Of a stretch of DNA of 64,000 nucleotides, positions 16,739-25,147 are shown piece after piece. The notes beneath the pieces are model-generated. The model made no database searches, was not told the DNA's origin, and saw only the letters and a program-made list of their open reading frames with translations. Every line of letters starts with the position of its first letter. Position 1 is the first letter of the stretch. Source of the stretch: Roseofilum capinflatum BLCC-M114 (GTDB lineage Bacteria > Cyanobacteriota > Cyanobacteriia > Cyanobacteriales > Desertifilaceae); NCBI RefSeq assembly GCF_030068505.1, contig NZ_JAQOSO010000087.1, forward strand, positions 103,484 to 167,483. The letters are read 5' to 3'. A program made the position numbers and the translations under genes.

Positions 16739-17458
16739 ATGAGCGTTATCCGTGTTGTATTAATTGAAGACCACGATCTGACTCGTATGGGGCTGGGTAC
16801 GGCTCTGAAACAACAGGAAATGATTGAAATGGTCGGTGAAGCGGCCAATGGCAAGCAGGGATTAGAGGTGCTGAAAGAAACGGCTCCTGATGTGGCATTA
16901 ATTGATATTGGCCTGCCAGATTATGATGGCATTGAATTAATGCAACACATCCGAGAGTCCGAAGAGTTTGCGTCTCTAGCGCCGATTAAGGTTTTGATTT
17001 TGACGATGCATGACGATCGAGATACGGTGTTAGCGGCGTTTGCAGCCGGTGCAGATTCCTATAGCTTGAAAGATGCCAGTATTGAGCAGTTGCTAGAGGC
17101 GATTGCGACCACCTATGAGGGGAATTCTTGGATCGATCCGGCGATCGCCCGTATTGTTCTGCATCAGGTACAAAAACCTCGTTCCGTTGCTCCTGATTCA
17201 GAGGAGTCAGAACAAACCACAATTCGGTCAGTCGATCCCGAATATCGACAGGTGCTAGAGTCGGAACCCCTGACCGATCGCGAGCTGGAAGTTTTAGAAT
17301 TAATTGTGGCTGGATGCAATAATGCGGCGATCGCCGAACAACTCTATATTACGGTGGGAACCGTTAAAACCCATGTTCGCAACATCCTTTATAAACTCTG
17401 TGTCGATGACCGCACTCAAGCGGCTGTTCGCGCTCTCCGCTCCGGTTTAGTCGGTTAA
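16739..17458 (+). CDS. NarL/FixJ-family response regulator
   Basis: The protein has 239 residues. The N-terminal receiver has acidic residues EDHD near 10-13, the phosphoacceptor Asp56 in ALIDIGLPDYDG and a SLKDAS Lys-bearing loop. The C-terminal LuxR-type helix-turn-helix covers about 175-239 (LTDRELEVLELIVAG, then TVGTVKTHVRNILYKL). It is a DNA-binding transcription regulator. It is divergent from the hybrid kinase, which is the probable partner, possibly through the HPt protein at 14988. A strong terminator follows at 17465-17513. Confidence 0.9.
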   Translation: MSVIRVVLIEDHDLTRMGLGTALKQQEMIEMVGEAANGKQGLEVLKETAPDVALIDIGLPDYDGIELMQHIRESEEFASLAPIKVLILTMHDDRDTVLAAFAAGADSYSLKDASIEQLLEAIATTYEGNSWIDPAIARIVLHQVQKPRSVAPDSEESEQTTIRSVDPEYRQVLESEPLTDRELEVLELIVAGCNNAAIAEQLYITVGTVKTHVRNILYKLCVDDRTQAAVRALRSGLVG

Positions 17459-17464
17459 AGGCCT

Positions 17465-17513
17465 CCCCTCTACCGAAAGACACACAAAGGTAATCTTTCC
17501 ATCGGTAGAGGGG
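17465..17513 (+). terminator. Terminator after the LuxR-type regulator
   Basis: CCCCTCTACCGA (17465-17476) pairs perfectly with TCGGTAGAGGGG (17502-17513) around a 25-base loop, 6 bp after the stop codon. No long T tract follows, so it may act as an RNA-stabilising hairpin as well. Confidence 0.55.
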
Positions 17514-17600
17514 ATCTCTATCGGGTGAAGGATGAGTAATCTTACTCGATCTTGATAGTCTGTAGATGACGTTAAGAACAGAGGTCAACTTAACTAACTT

Positions 17601-17789
17601 ATGTTTGTACTCTCAGAAATTCAAGCCAGCTCTAATAGTTTATCCATTCCTTTATCGGTACTACTTGTCTATGCTGGAGGCTTTTTAGCGGCCGTCATCT
17701 TAGGATCGATCGCTTGGTATAACTCCACTCGCTTAGTCGGCTGGAAGGATAAAGACCGTCCGGATATTGTTCCCGATATCGATCGCTAA
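17601..17789 (+). CDS. Psb35-like small photosystem II membrane protein
   Basis: The protein has 62 residues. There is one transmembrane helix at about 18-41 (LLVYAGGFLAAVILGSIAWY), followed by NSTRLVGWKDKDRPDIVP. This resembles the cyanobacterial Psb35 protein (Ssl2148 type), which binds the CP47 assembly module with high-light-inducible proteins. The short length, the AWYNS motif after the helix and the basic-acidic tail support it. The gene stands alone between two hairpins. The name rests on recognising the pattern, so the call is moderate. Confidence 0.6.
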   Translation: MFVLSEIQASSNSLSIPLSVLLVYAGGFLAAVILGSIAWYNSTRLVGWKDKDRPDIVPDIDR

Positions 17790-17846
17790 AACCGATCTAT
17801 CTCTCAATTATTCGGGTTAAATTTGTTGAATTGGAGAATACAATCT

Positions 17847-18209
17847 ATGTCTACGATTAATAATCAAGAAACTGCCAAAAACCGCTTTGAACCCCAATAC
17901 GATCGCGCCATTCCCCCGACGGAAACCGCTAGTCGTCAGGAACGAGAAGGGGAAAACTTTAAACAAACCCCTGATGCTGACGGAGGCATCGATACCACAG
18001 GCGGATATACCATGGATCGGGAAGGGAAGTTGAATAACTTTGCGGTTGAGCCACAAATGTATGTGGAAACTCCCGGAGATCTAGATCATAAAGATGCACA
18101 GTTAGAATCCCAACGTCAGGGAACCTATCAAGAGGTGAAAGAAACGGATGAAGACGGGAAATTGTCGATGAAAGACGATAACCGAGGCAAAGGAGTTGGC
18201 ATCATCTAA
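17847..18209 (+). CDS. Hydrophilic conserved protein of unknown function
   Basis: The protein has 120 residues. ATG 17847 follows GGAG at 17832-17835 and is preferred over a start 24 bp upstream. It is extremely polar and Gln-, Glu- and Asp-rich, with no hydrophobic core, and is probably disordered (GGIDTTGGYTMDREGKLNNF, then DEDGKLSMKDDNRGKG). No domain is recognised. Its composition resembles hydrophilin or stress-protection proteins, but that is inference. It starts 57 bp after psb35 and ends before a clear terminator, so the two may be co-transcribed. Confidence 0.65.
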   Translation: MSTINNQETAKNRFEPQYDRAIPPTETASRQEREGENFKQTPDADGGIDTTGGYTMDREGKLNNFAVEPQMYVETPGDLDHKDAQLESQRQGTYQEVKETDEDGKLSMKDDNRGKGVGII

Positions 18210-18242
18210 TGCCTACTGTGTGTAAACTGAATAAGATCGAAG

Positions 18243-18269
18243 GGAGCGATAGGCGATCGCTCCTTTTTT
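18243..18269 (+). terminator. Rho-independent terminator
   Basis: GGAGCGAT (18243-18250) pairs with ATCGCTCC (18256-18263) and is followed by TTTTTT. It lies 33 bp after the stop of the hydrophilic protein. The stem contains the HIP1 octamer. Confidence 0.85.
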
Positions 18270-18297
18270 CTCATGGGTTGAATGGTTTTCTTCTAGG

Positions 18298-18324
18298 AAT
18301 GTGGGCATCTTGCCCGCTTCTTAA
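18298..18324. repeat. Short dispersed palindrome (GGGCATCTTGCCC type)
   Basis: GGGCATCTTGCCCGC belongs to a palindrome family also present near 25080, 36012, 40120 and 53800 with one or two changes. It lies in the spacer ahead of the hydrolase gene. Confidence 0.6.
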
Positions 18325-18358
18325 GTTACCCTAGAAGATGGTGTGAGAGGTGAGATCG

Positions 18359-20068
18359 ATGGTCTTACAACGGTATTTTCAATGGCAATGGCTGATGGCA
18401 GTGGCGATGCTTGCCGGTTTTTCCCTTCCCCTACAACCGGTTTGGGCAGCCGAACGAGTCTATGTTTCCTTTTCTTTAGTCGAGCGCTCTATTCCGGTAC
18501 GAGACTTAGAAAACTTTGTCAACGAAGGAAAAATCAGCCCGAAGTTATCAGCCTATACCCGCTATCTGAATGAGGCCCAACTGAACCGGTTTAAAGAGAG
18601 TCTTGAAAAACCGATTGATGTCACGCCTTTAGGCATTGCACAATTTCTGTATTCTCCCCAAGGAGAAGTATTATTACAGCGCCTGGGACGAGTGGTGAAA
18701 ACGGGAGGACGACAACAGGGATTTTATGCTATTCGAGCGGCTTTAATTTTAGCGGCGGCGGAACCGGAGGGGATGACGTTGCTGAATATTATGAAAAAAT
18801 TTCCCACCCAAGGATTACGCATAGATTTAGGATCGGCTCTGGATATTGCCCTGGATTTGTATACCTTAGTGCGCCAAACCCATGAAGCTCATGAGGTGGT
18901 TACTCAACAGTCGGCGATCGAGGTTGCTTTTCAATCTCAAGTGGCAACTGTACCGGAAGGAATTCAATGGAATTCGGCGTTTCCTTTTTCTGTTCCGGAA
19001 GGAGAAATTCCGGTTTCTGAACTGCCTGATTTATTTACTCCGGGTTATTTTCCCTGGAAAAAAAGCTCGTTTATGCTCCAAGATCGGGAGCGAAATCGCA
19101 CTTATCCGGTGGATCTGTATCTTCCTAACCCTTCGGATCAACCCGCTCCTTTGGTGGTGATTTCTCATGGGTTAGGCTCGAATCGAGAAACGTTTGTCTA
19201 TTTAGCGACTCATTTAGCCTCCAGGGGGTTTGCGGTGGCGGTTCCTGAGCATTTGGAAAGTAGCGATCGCCAACGGGAAGCGATGCTGCAAGGAAAAGCG
19301 AATGAAGTGGCAGAACCGAGCGAGTTTATTAACCGTCCCCTCGATATTACTTTTATGCTCGATGAACTGAGCCGCCAAATCCAACCGGGTGGCCCTCTGG
19401 AAGGACGGGTGAATTTGGATCGAGTGGGGGCGATCGGGCAATCTTTTGGGGGTTATACCGTGTTAGCTCTCGCCGGAGCTGAGATTAACTTTGACCAATT
19501 ACAAGAAGATTGTAATCCTGGAAGTCCTTCCTGGAACGTTTCCCTGCTGCTCCAATGTCGCGCTCTAGAGCTAGGGGACGGCGATCGCACCCTCAATCTT
19601 CAGGACTCCCGCATTCAATCTATCATTGCTATTAATCCCATCAGTAGCCGGGTTTTAGGAGAATCGAGTCTCAATAAGGTTAACATTCCGGCCATGATTG
19701 TTGCTGGGAGCAAAGACACGATTGCTCCTTCATTCCCCGAACAGATTTTACCCTTTGTTTGGCTAACCCATAGCCCAGAAAAATATCTCGTCTTACAGGA
19801 AGGAGGAACCCATTTTTCTACTTTACAATCCGGTGAAGATGACCTTGCTTTACCTAGCTTGGTCATTGGTGAAGATCCAGATTTAGCCCGTCTCTATACC
19901 CTAGAATTAGGATTAGCCTTTTTCCAAACTTATGTCGCTCAAAATCCAGAATACAAACCCTATTTAACTCCTGCCTATATCCAATCTATTAGTCAAGACC
20001 CCATGCCTATGAGTTTAGTCACTCAACTGGAACTTGAGCAATTGCCACAAATTTCTCCAGGATTTTAG
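18359..20068 (+). CDS. Exported alpha/beta hydrolase with DUF1400 N-terminal domain
   Basis: The protein has 569 residues from ATG 18359, with a GTG 9 bp upstream possible. A signal peptide ends near WAAE (about residue 33). Residues about 35-170 match the cyanobacterial DUF1400 region (AERVYVSFSLVERSIPV). Residues about 230-545 form an alpha/beta hydrolase of the dienelactone hydrolase or PAF-acetylhydrolase type. It has the oxyanion segment VISHGLGSN, the nucleophile Ser in IGQSFGGY, an acid in VAGSKDT and the catalytic His in GGTHFS. It should act in the periplasm or outer layers as an esterase or lipase. The substrate is unknown. Confidence 0.85.
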   Translation: MVLQRYFQWQWLMAVAMLAGFSLPLQPVWAAERVYVSFSLVERSIPVRDLENFVNEGKISPKLSAYTRYLNEAQLNRFKESLEKPIDVTPLGIAQFLYSPQGEVLLQRLGRVVKTGGRQQGFYAIRAALILAAAEPEGMTLLNIMKKFPTQGLRIDLGSALDIALDLYTLVRQTHEAHEVVTQQSAIEVAFQSQVATVPEGIQWNSAFPFSVPEGEIPVSELPDLFTPGYFPWKKSSFMLQDRERNRTYPVDLYLPNPSDQPAPLVVISHGLGSNRETFVYLATHLASRGFAVAVPEHLESSDRQREAMLQGKANEVAEPSEFINRPLDITFMLDELSRQIQPGGPLEGRVNLDRVGAIGQSFGGYTVLALAGAEINFDQLQEDCNPGSPSWNVSLLLQCRALELGDGDRTLNLQDSRIQSIIAINPISSRVLGESSLNKVNIPAMIVAGSKDTIAPSFPEQILPFVWLTHSPEKYLVLQEGGTHFSTLQSGEDDLALPSLVIGEDPDLARLYTLELGLAFFQTYVAQNPEYKPYLTPAYIQSISQDPMPMSLVTQLELEQLPQISPGF

Positions 20069-20111
20069 GGTTTTAAGTTATACTATATAACCCTTATAAT
20101 CCTTCGATCGC

Positions 20112-20372
20112 TCATCCTCCACTAACAGGAGGAATTAAGACCACTTCATCGCCAGATTGCAAGATGCGATCGGCCTCTACAAACTGCAAATTTACCCCAA
20201 ACCGGGTGAGGGGTTGCCATGGAGCTAAGTGGGGATGTTCGGCAATCATGCGATGGAGTATGGCAGACACGGGGGTTTGGGGGGGGAATTCCCAGGAGAG
20301 TTCGGGGACACCATAGACTTCTTGATAAACGGCAAAGAGTTTAATGGTGATGGCAATGGAGGATGGATTCAT
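20112..20372 (-). CDS. MoaD/ThiS-like sulfur carrier protein
   Basis: The protein has 86 residues in a ubiquitin-like fold: KLFAVYQEVYG at the start, an internal FGVNLQFVEADRIL and the end DEVVLIPPVSGG. The terminal Gly-Gly is the adenylated and thiocarboxylated tail of MoaD, the small subunit of molybdopterin synthase. The phrase GDEVVLIPPVSGG is typical of MoaD. ThiS is a weaker alternative. The gene starts 5 bp after the yebC stop on the same strand. No moaE or moeB lies in the window, so pathway membership is inferred from the family. Confidence 0.8.
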   Translation of the reverse strand: MNPSSIAITIKLFAVYQEVYGVPELSWEFPPQTPVSAILHRMIAEHPHLAPWQPLTRFGVNLQFVEADRILQSGDEVVLIPPVSGG

Positions 20373-20377
20373 GATTG

Positions 20378-21145
20378 CTAAACGACACTTAAAGACATGA
20401 ATTGATCGCTCATTTCAAAGTTGGGGGTTACATTTTGAATATCGTCTAACTCTTCGAGAGCGTCTAATAATTTAAGCAGCGATCGCGCTAAGTCTTCTTC
20501 TTTCACCTCTACCGTCATATTCGGTATCCAGCGCAACTCTGAGGTGACTATCTCTAAGTTTGCTTCTTGTAGGGTTTGGGTCAAGTTTTGCAAATTTCCG
20601 ACTTCAGTAAACACTTCTGCGGTTGCCTCATCATCGGGATCGTCCACCCAGTCATAGGTTTCTGCTCCTGCTTCTACGGAGACTTCTAATAACCGATCCT
20701 CGTCTACTTTACCCGTGAGTCGCACGACTCCTTTTTGGGCAAACATCCAACTTACACATCCGGTTTCCCCTAAGTTTCCGCCATTTTTATTAAAGGCTTC
20801 CCGCACATCGGCGGCGGTACGGTTACGATTATCGGTGAGGGCTTCGATCAGGATAGCGACTCCACCGGGCCCGTATCCCTCATACCGGATAAACTCATAT
20901 TGGTTATTATCGGCTTCCCAAGTGCCGGCTCCTTTGGCGATCGCCCGTTCTATATTATCATTGGGAATTCCGGCTGCCTTTGCCTTCTCAATGGCCGTCC
21001 GCAGTTGAAAATTCCCTGCCGGATCGGAGCCACTGCGAGCCGCTACAATAATTTCTCGCGATACTTTCGTAAATACCTGTCCTCTTTTGGCATCTACCCT
21101 GGCTTTCTGACGCTTGATATTTGCCCATTTACTATGTCCTGCCAT
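20378..21145 (-). CDS. yebC: YebC/PmpR-family protein
   Basis: The protein has 255 residues, the normal family length. It begins MAGHSKWANIKRQKARVDAK and continues with KVSREIIVAAR, NIERAIAKG, RYEGYGPGGVAILIEALTDN and NRTAADVR, all diagnostic of the YebC family. Some members are transcription regulators. Others (TACO1/YebC2-type) help ribosomes through polyproline or stalled stretches. Which role applies here cannot be read from the sequence. It is probably co-transcribed with the MoaD-like gene, which starts 5 bp downstream. Confidence 0.95.
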   Translation of the reverse strand: MAGHSKWANIKRQKARVDAKRGQVFTKVSREIIVAARSGSDPAGNFQLRTAIEKAKAAGIPNDNIERAIAKGAGTWEADNNQYEFIRYEGYGPGGVAILIEALTDNRNRTAADVREAFNKNGGNLGETGCVSWMFAQKGVVRLTGKVDEDRLLEVSVEAGAETYDWVDDPDDEATAEVFTEVGNLQNLTQTLQEANLEIVTSELRWIPNMTVEVKEEDLARSLLKLLDALEELDDIQNVTPNFEMSDQFMSLSVV

Positions 21146-21223
21146 GATCCGGTTTAGGGATTGAATAAGTTACGTTTTCTCAACCTTTTATTCTAAAGGA
21201 TGGTTATCTTAAGGGCAACTTGC

Positions 21224-21877
21224 TTATCTCCCTTCCTCAAGGTCGATCGATTCAACCACTGTAATTAACTCCCTCGGTTCTGATAGCAAAAAATCGGGAT
21301 GATATTGGCATAGCACCTCTGGAAATTGGAAGCCCCAGCTCACGGCGATCGCGTTCACTCCTATTTTCTGAGCTGCTTCAATATCGCGCACTTCATCCCC
21401 CACATAGTATACCTGTTGGGGAGACCATCCTTGTTTTCTCATCATCTTTTTAATCACTCGCCCTTTACCGAATAGATTTAATTCCGATTCGATAAAGTCA
21501 AAGGTTTGTGCCAACTGGTGATTTTCCAAGAAAATTTTGACATTCTTGCGGTCATTCGAGGTGATGATCCCCAAGCTACAACCTTTATTCTTCAGGGTTT
21601 GTAAGACTTCAGCCATTCCTTCCACTAAGTTGAGCGTATGAATAACCTTATTCATTTCTTTTCTGAGCCGTAGCATCAAAAAAGGGAGTTTATACCAGGA
21701 AACCCCCAATTTTTTGAGGGTGTCTTGAGTGCGGTAGGTTCTGAAGCGGTCAAGTTCTTCAGGAGAACTCGATTGATAACCAAATTCAGGAGCGAGACGG
21801 TTGCTAATGTCCACGACCGTATCTAAAGATTGGGCTAATGTACCGTCAAAATCAAAGATTAGGTATGAAACGGGCAC
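21224..21877 (-). CDS. HAD-family phosphatase (phosphoglycolate phosphatase-like)
   Basis: The protein has 217 residues and starts at GTG 21877 (cac on the plus strand). HAD motif I is FDFDGTLAQS with the nucleophilic Asp. Motif II is IITSNDRKN. The conserved Lys sits in GKGRVIKK. Motif IV is YYVGDEVRDIEAAQKIG. A helical cap at about 20-90 makes it subclass I. Such proteins hydrolyse phosphoglycolate or other small phosphate esters. In photosynthetic cells phosphoglycolate removal is plausible, but substrate cannot be assigned from motifs alone. It is transcribed alone or with the upstream Nudix-like gene, 60 bp away. Confidence 0.85.
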   Translation of the reverse strand: MPVSYLIFDFDGTLAQSLDTVVDISNRLAPEFGYQSSSPEELDRFRTYRTQDTLKKLGVSWYKLPFLMLRLRKEMNKVIHTLNLVEGMAEVLQTLKNKGCSLGIITSNDRKNVKIFLENHQLAQTFDFIESELNLFGKGRVIKKMMRKQGWSPQQVYYVGDEVRDIEAAQKIGVNAIAVSWGFQFPEVLCQYHPDFLLSEPRELITVVESIDLEEGR

Positions 21878-21937
21878 TCGGATTGTTAAACCTTATTTTT
21901 GGCTTGTCCATGAGCATAACATAAAAAGAGATCCAAA

Positions 21938-22456
21938 TTAACCTTTGTTCCGAGCGGTTGCCGTGATTGGACGGAGGGAAGCGGGGCTGATAACAATAGG
22001 GGTACTTGCCATCCACTTAAAGACGGTTGTTTTATCGGATTCTTGGGAGATATAAATGGGATACAACGGCTGAAATTCTTCTTGGGTCAATTCTAGAGAA
22101 AACTTATGTAAGGTATAGCAAGTGGGGAGATTATAACCTTTCGATATCCTTTGGGATAATTCTGTTCCTAGAGATAAAAAGCGATCGCCGGAGAGCTTTA
22201 AATCCAACTCTTCCTGAATACCCCGTATTGCCGCTTGAATGGCTCTCTCGCCTGATTTGAGTTTTTCGGAGACTCCCGACAGATGTCGTTCTCTGGTCTC
22301 ACCGTTATCGAGGATCTGATAGGCTTCAAAGAGCTGTAGCTCGTCTGGTGGATACGTGACGCGCACGCAAGCGACTTGAATATACCGGATACCTTCTTGG
22401 ATCACCGATTCTCCTGATTGAATCTCTTGTTGGAGTTGGGATATCGTTCTTTGCAT
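21938..22456 (-). CDS. Degenerate Nudix-like protein
   Basis: The 172-residue soluble protein contains KSGERAIQAAIRGIQEELDL (about residues 87-106). It follows the Nudix box pattern GE..x..AA.RE..EE.G but has Gly in place of the Glu of 'RE' and Asp-Leu in place of Gly-Leu. A start of VIQEGIRYIQVACVRVTY and a late segment GYNLPTCYTLHKFSLEL fit the beta strands of a Nudix fold. The key metal-binding Glu pair (EE) is kept. It may hydrolyse a nucleotide derivative or may have become a binding protein. The assignment is by motif only. Confidence 0.5.
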   Translation of the reverse strand: MQRTISQLQQEIQSGESVIQEGIRYIQVACVRVTYPPDELQLFEAYQILDNGETRERHLSGVSEKLKSGERAIQAAIRGIQEELDLKLSGDRFLSLGTELSQRISKGYNLPTCYTLHKFSLELTQEEFQPLYPIYISQESDKTTVFKWMASTPIVISPASLRPITATARNKG

Positions 22457-22780
22457 GATTGTAACCTCGCTGTATGGCTAAACTCCCGAATAATGAGTGA
22501 ATCAGAGCAGCATGGATCGAGGTTGAGCGATCGCCTCTTACCCAGTTCTGGTCTTCAATTCCCCTTCTTCTCTTATTGTACTTCTCTGTTACTTCCTTCT
22601 TTTGCGGGATTTGAAATCACAAAACAGGACTATTTAACCCACGAAATTTTGAAAATCAGTGAAGATTAAGGTTTTTTTCAGAAAGGGTCTCTAACCGGGG
22701 CAGTAGACTGTTTTCAGAGAGACGACCTATGTTAAACTACTGATTCAAGTGTGTTGTCGGGTGACCCAGGGACAGACAGA
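22457..22780. other. Spacer between divergent genes without recognised gene
   Basis: About 320 bp separate the divergent Nudix-like gene and purN. One HIP1 site is present near 22528, and T-rich stretches lie near 22600 and 22670. GTTAAACTACTGATTCAAG near 22733 could be part of the purN promoter region. No RNA gene, repeat or further frame could be supported. Confidence 0.5.
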
Positions 22781-23428
22781 ATGGAATCTTCAGCCATGAA
22801 CCAGAGTTTAATCTCTCCAGAGTGCGATCGCTACCCTCAGTTTACCCAACCTCTGCAATTAGGGGTGCTGGCATCGGGGAGTGGCAGTAACTTTGAGAGC
22901 TTATTAGAGGCGATCGCGGCCGGGAAACTCCAGGCCCATGTTAAGGTTCTCATCTACAATAACCCAGGAGCAAAAGTGGCCGCTCGCGCTCAACGCTGGG
23001 GAATTCCTGCCGTCTTAATAAACCACCGAGACTATAAAAAGCGTCGTCAAGAATTTGATGCCGCCATTGTCGAAATCCTCAAAGAACAGGGGGTAGAATG
23101 GGTGATTATGGCGGGATGGATGCGGATTGTAACGGCAGTGCTGCTCAGTGCGTTCCCCAACCGTGTCATTAATATTCATCCCAGTTTATTACCGAGTTTT
23201 CGCGGAATTCGTGGGGTGGAAGATGCCTTAGAAGCCAGGGTGAAAATCACCGGATGTACCGTACATCTAGCGGATTTAGAGGTGGATACGGGGCCGATTT
23301 TAGTGCAAGCTGCCGTCCCCGTGCTACCGGACGATACTCCCGAAACCCTCCATGCCAGAATTCAGGTACAAGAACACCGCATCTTACCCCAGGCGATCGC
23401 CCTAGCGGCCCAGAAATATCCTCAATGA
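22781..23428 (+). CDS. purN: Phosphoribosylglycinamide formyltransferase (PurN)
   Basis: From ATG 22781 the protein has 215 residues. An ATG at 22796 and a GTG at 22751 are alternatives. The domain starts with LGVLASGSGSNFESLL, the phosphate-binding loop. The active site shows INHRDY, the formyl-folate motif NIHPSLLPSFRG with the catalytic Asn and His, the loop GCTVH, and the Asp of DTGPIL. It transfers a formyl group from 10-formyl-tetrahydrofolate to GAR in purine synthesis. The length matches a stand-alone PurN. Its neighbours are unrelated. Confidence 0.95.
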   Translation: MESSAMNQSLISPECDRYPQFTQPLQLGVLASGSGSNFESLLEAIAAGKLQAHVKVLIYNNPGAKVAARAQRWGIPAVLINHRDYKKRRQEFDAAIVEILKEQGVEWVIMAGWMRIVTAVLLSAFPNRVINIHPSLLPSFRGIRGVEDALEARVKITGCTVHLADLEVDTGPILVQAAVPVLPDDTPETLHARIQVQEHRILPQAIALAAQKYPQ

Positions 23429-23536
23429 GACTGAGCGATATCACAGAAGAGCCACCGCAACGATCCGTATAATTGGAGAGAATGACGATCGTGTTACCCC
23501 TCCTAGTCCCTCAACCTCCCCCCTATCTGCGTAAAT

Positions 23537-25015
23537 ATGACCATAGATGAGCGTGAAAATCAATTCGGATTTGCTGTAAGTGGCGATCGACAACGAGAAC
23601 AACAGCGACTCAACCTCTTAGAACAATTGGGCTTACTCGACAACAGTAGTGTTCCCATCTTTGAAGAAGCCACCCAAACCGTCGCCCATTATCTCCAAGT
23701 TCCCATCTGCATTCTAGGCATTATAGACCGTGAAGTAGAATGGCTCAAAGCCGCCTTTGGCCTCTCCCGTCTCGGCCTAATGAACGACCTAGCCGCTCAA
23801 CGCTCCCTTCCTCTGCCACACTCCCTCAATCGTCAAATTGTTGAAACCCGTAAAAAATGGCTCATTCCCGATTTAGCCGATGACCCCGAACTCAGTCAAA
23901 GCTTTCTCCATCAGGAATATGGCATTCGCTCCTATGTCGGCATTCCCCTAATTATCTCTGAAGGCGACTGCATCGGAGCCTTAGCTGTCCTCGACCTCCA
24001 ACCCCATACCTTCACCCCCCAAGAAATTTCCTATTTAGAAATGACAGCTCGTTGGAGTTTGAGTGAATTTGAACGGGCCCACATGCTCAAAATTCCCTCA
24101 AACCAAACTGGATTAGTAGGCGTTTCTGTTTCCCCACACAGCAATCGCTCCTTAGACCCTACCCCAGCGCCCTCCGGAATCAATTCTGCCCTAGCCAGTA
24201 AAAATAAACTCCTCAATCAACTCACTCAAGAACTGCGTACTCCCCTCACCTCCGTCCTAGGGATGGCCAAAATGCTCAACACGGAAACCTACGGCCCCCT
24301 AACGCCAAAACAGAAAGAATACATGACCATTATTTATAATAGTGGCCAAAATTTACTGTCCTTGATCAATCAAATTTTAGAATTAGCCGTTCTCGATGAA
24401 GTCGCTCCACCGCTCAAAATTAAACCTGTCGATGTGGAAATGCTCTGTCAGCAAGCCACCAATCATTTAGAATCCTTAGCTGAACGTCAAAATCAACAAA
24501 TTCGTCTCTCTCTTGAACCCGGAATCCGCATCTGGCATGTTGATAAAGTTTTAGTCCAACAAATTCTTTACCATTTGATAGCGAGTGTGATTGAAGGAGC
24601 TGCCGAAGAAAGTACGATTCGCCTTCATGCTTCTCATAAGCAAAATGAATTACTCTTTTCCGTTTGGATTACCCATCCCTGGTTGGGAGAAGGTATTCCT
24701 AACCCTGATGAAGTTAAACACTGGTTTAAGCAAAAAATGAGTTCCTCTCAGCCTAGCAGAGAAACCCCAGATCCTCAAAGATGGTTTTCTGAATCTGATA
24801 ATGTGACTGATTTTCCTTCAAACTCAAGCAATGCCCAACCTACCCTAGAGACTTCTAGCAGCTTAAAAACGAAAATGCAGTTTCTGCGCTTGGAGCTGAG
24901 TTTAAGCCTGGCTCAACTTCATGGCGGAAGGTTGGAACTTCAAGGCAACCATGCTGCTAATTATCGGTATATCGTAAGGTTGAAAGAAGATAGCCCTTCG
25001 CTCGGTTCTGGGTAA
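23537..25015 (+). CDS. GAF-domain histidine-kinase-like protein lacking the phosphoacceptor histidine
   Basis: The protein has 492 residues. A GAF domain spans about 25-185 (VPICILGIIDREVEWLKAAF, RSYVGIPLI, CIGALAVLDL). A HisKA-like helical hairpin follows at about 223-285. Its H box reads NQLTQELRTPLTSVLG, so Gln231 stands where the phosphoacceptor His belongs. The ATP-binding half is also degenerate: the N box is ILYHLIASVIEG without the key Asn, and no GxGLG box is visible. A Ser-, Pro- and Thr-rich stretch interrupts the domain near 410-450. It is likely a pseudo-kinase that binds a GAF ligand and modulates a partner. Confidence 0.82.
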   Translation: MTIDERENQFGFAVSGDRQREQQRLNLLEQLGLLDNSSVPIFEEATQTVAHYLQVPICILGIIDREVEWLKAAFGLSRLGLMNDLAAQRSLPLPHSLNRQIVETRKKWLIPDLADDPELSQSFLHQEYGIRSYVGIPLIISEGDCIGALAVLDLQPHTFTPQEISYLEMTARWSLSEFERAHMLKIPSNQTGLVGVSVSPHSNRSLDPTPAPSGINSALASKNKLLNQLTQELRTPLTSVLGMAKMLNTETYGPLTPKQKEYMTIIYNSGQNLLSLINQILELAVLDEVAPPLKIKPVDVEMLCQQATNHLESLAERQNQQIRLSLEPGIRIWHVDKVLVQQILYHLIASVIEGAAEESTIRLHASHKQNELLFSVWITHPWLGEGIPNPDEVKHWFKQKMSSSQPSRETPDPQRWFSESDNVTDFPSNSSNAQPTLETSSSLKTKMQFLRLELSLSLAQLHGGRLELQGNHAANYRYIVRLKEDSPSLGSG

Positions 25016-25077
25016 AATGTCTCGTTGTTATTGCAATTGACTATAATTCCGTAAACCCGCCCCCTTGCTTTGTAAGG

Positions 25078-25110
25078 AATGCGAGCATCTTGCTCGCTAG
25101 AGAACGGCAA
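25078..25110. repeat. Short dispersed palindrome (GCGAGCATCTTGCTCGC)
   Basis: A palindrome with arms GCGAGCA/TGCTCGC lies between convergent genes. The same unit occurs at 36012 and 36043, and related ones occur at 18300, 40120 and 53800. Confidence 0.65.
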
Positions 25111-25147
25111 CAAGCTAGTCTACTGCCCACTCTACTAAGCTTCAGTG

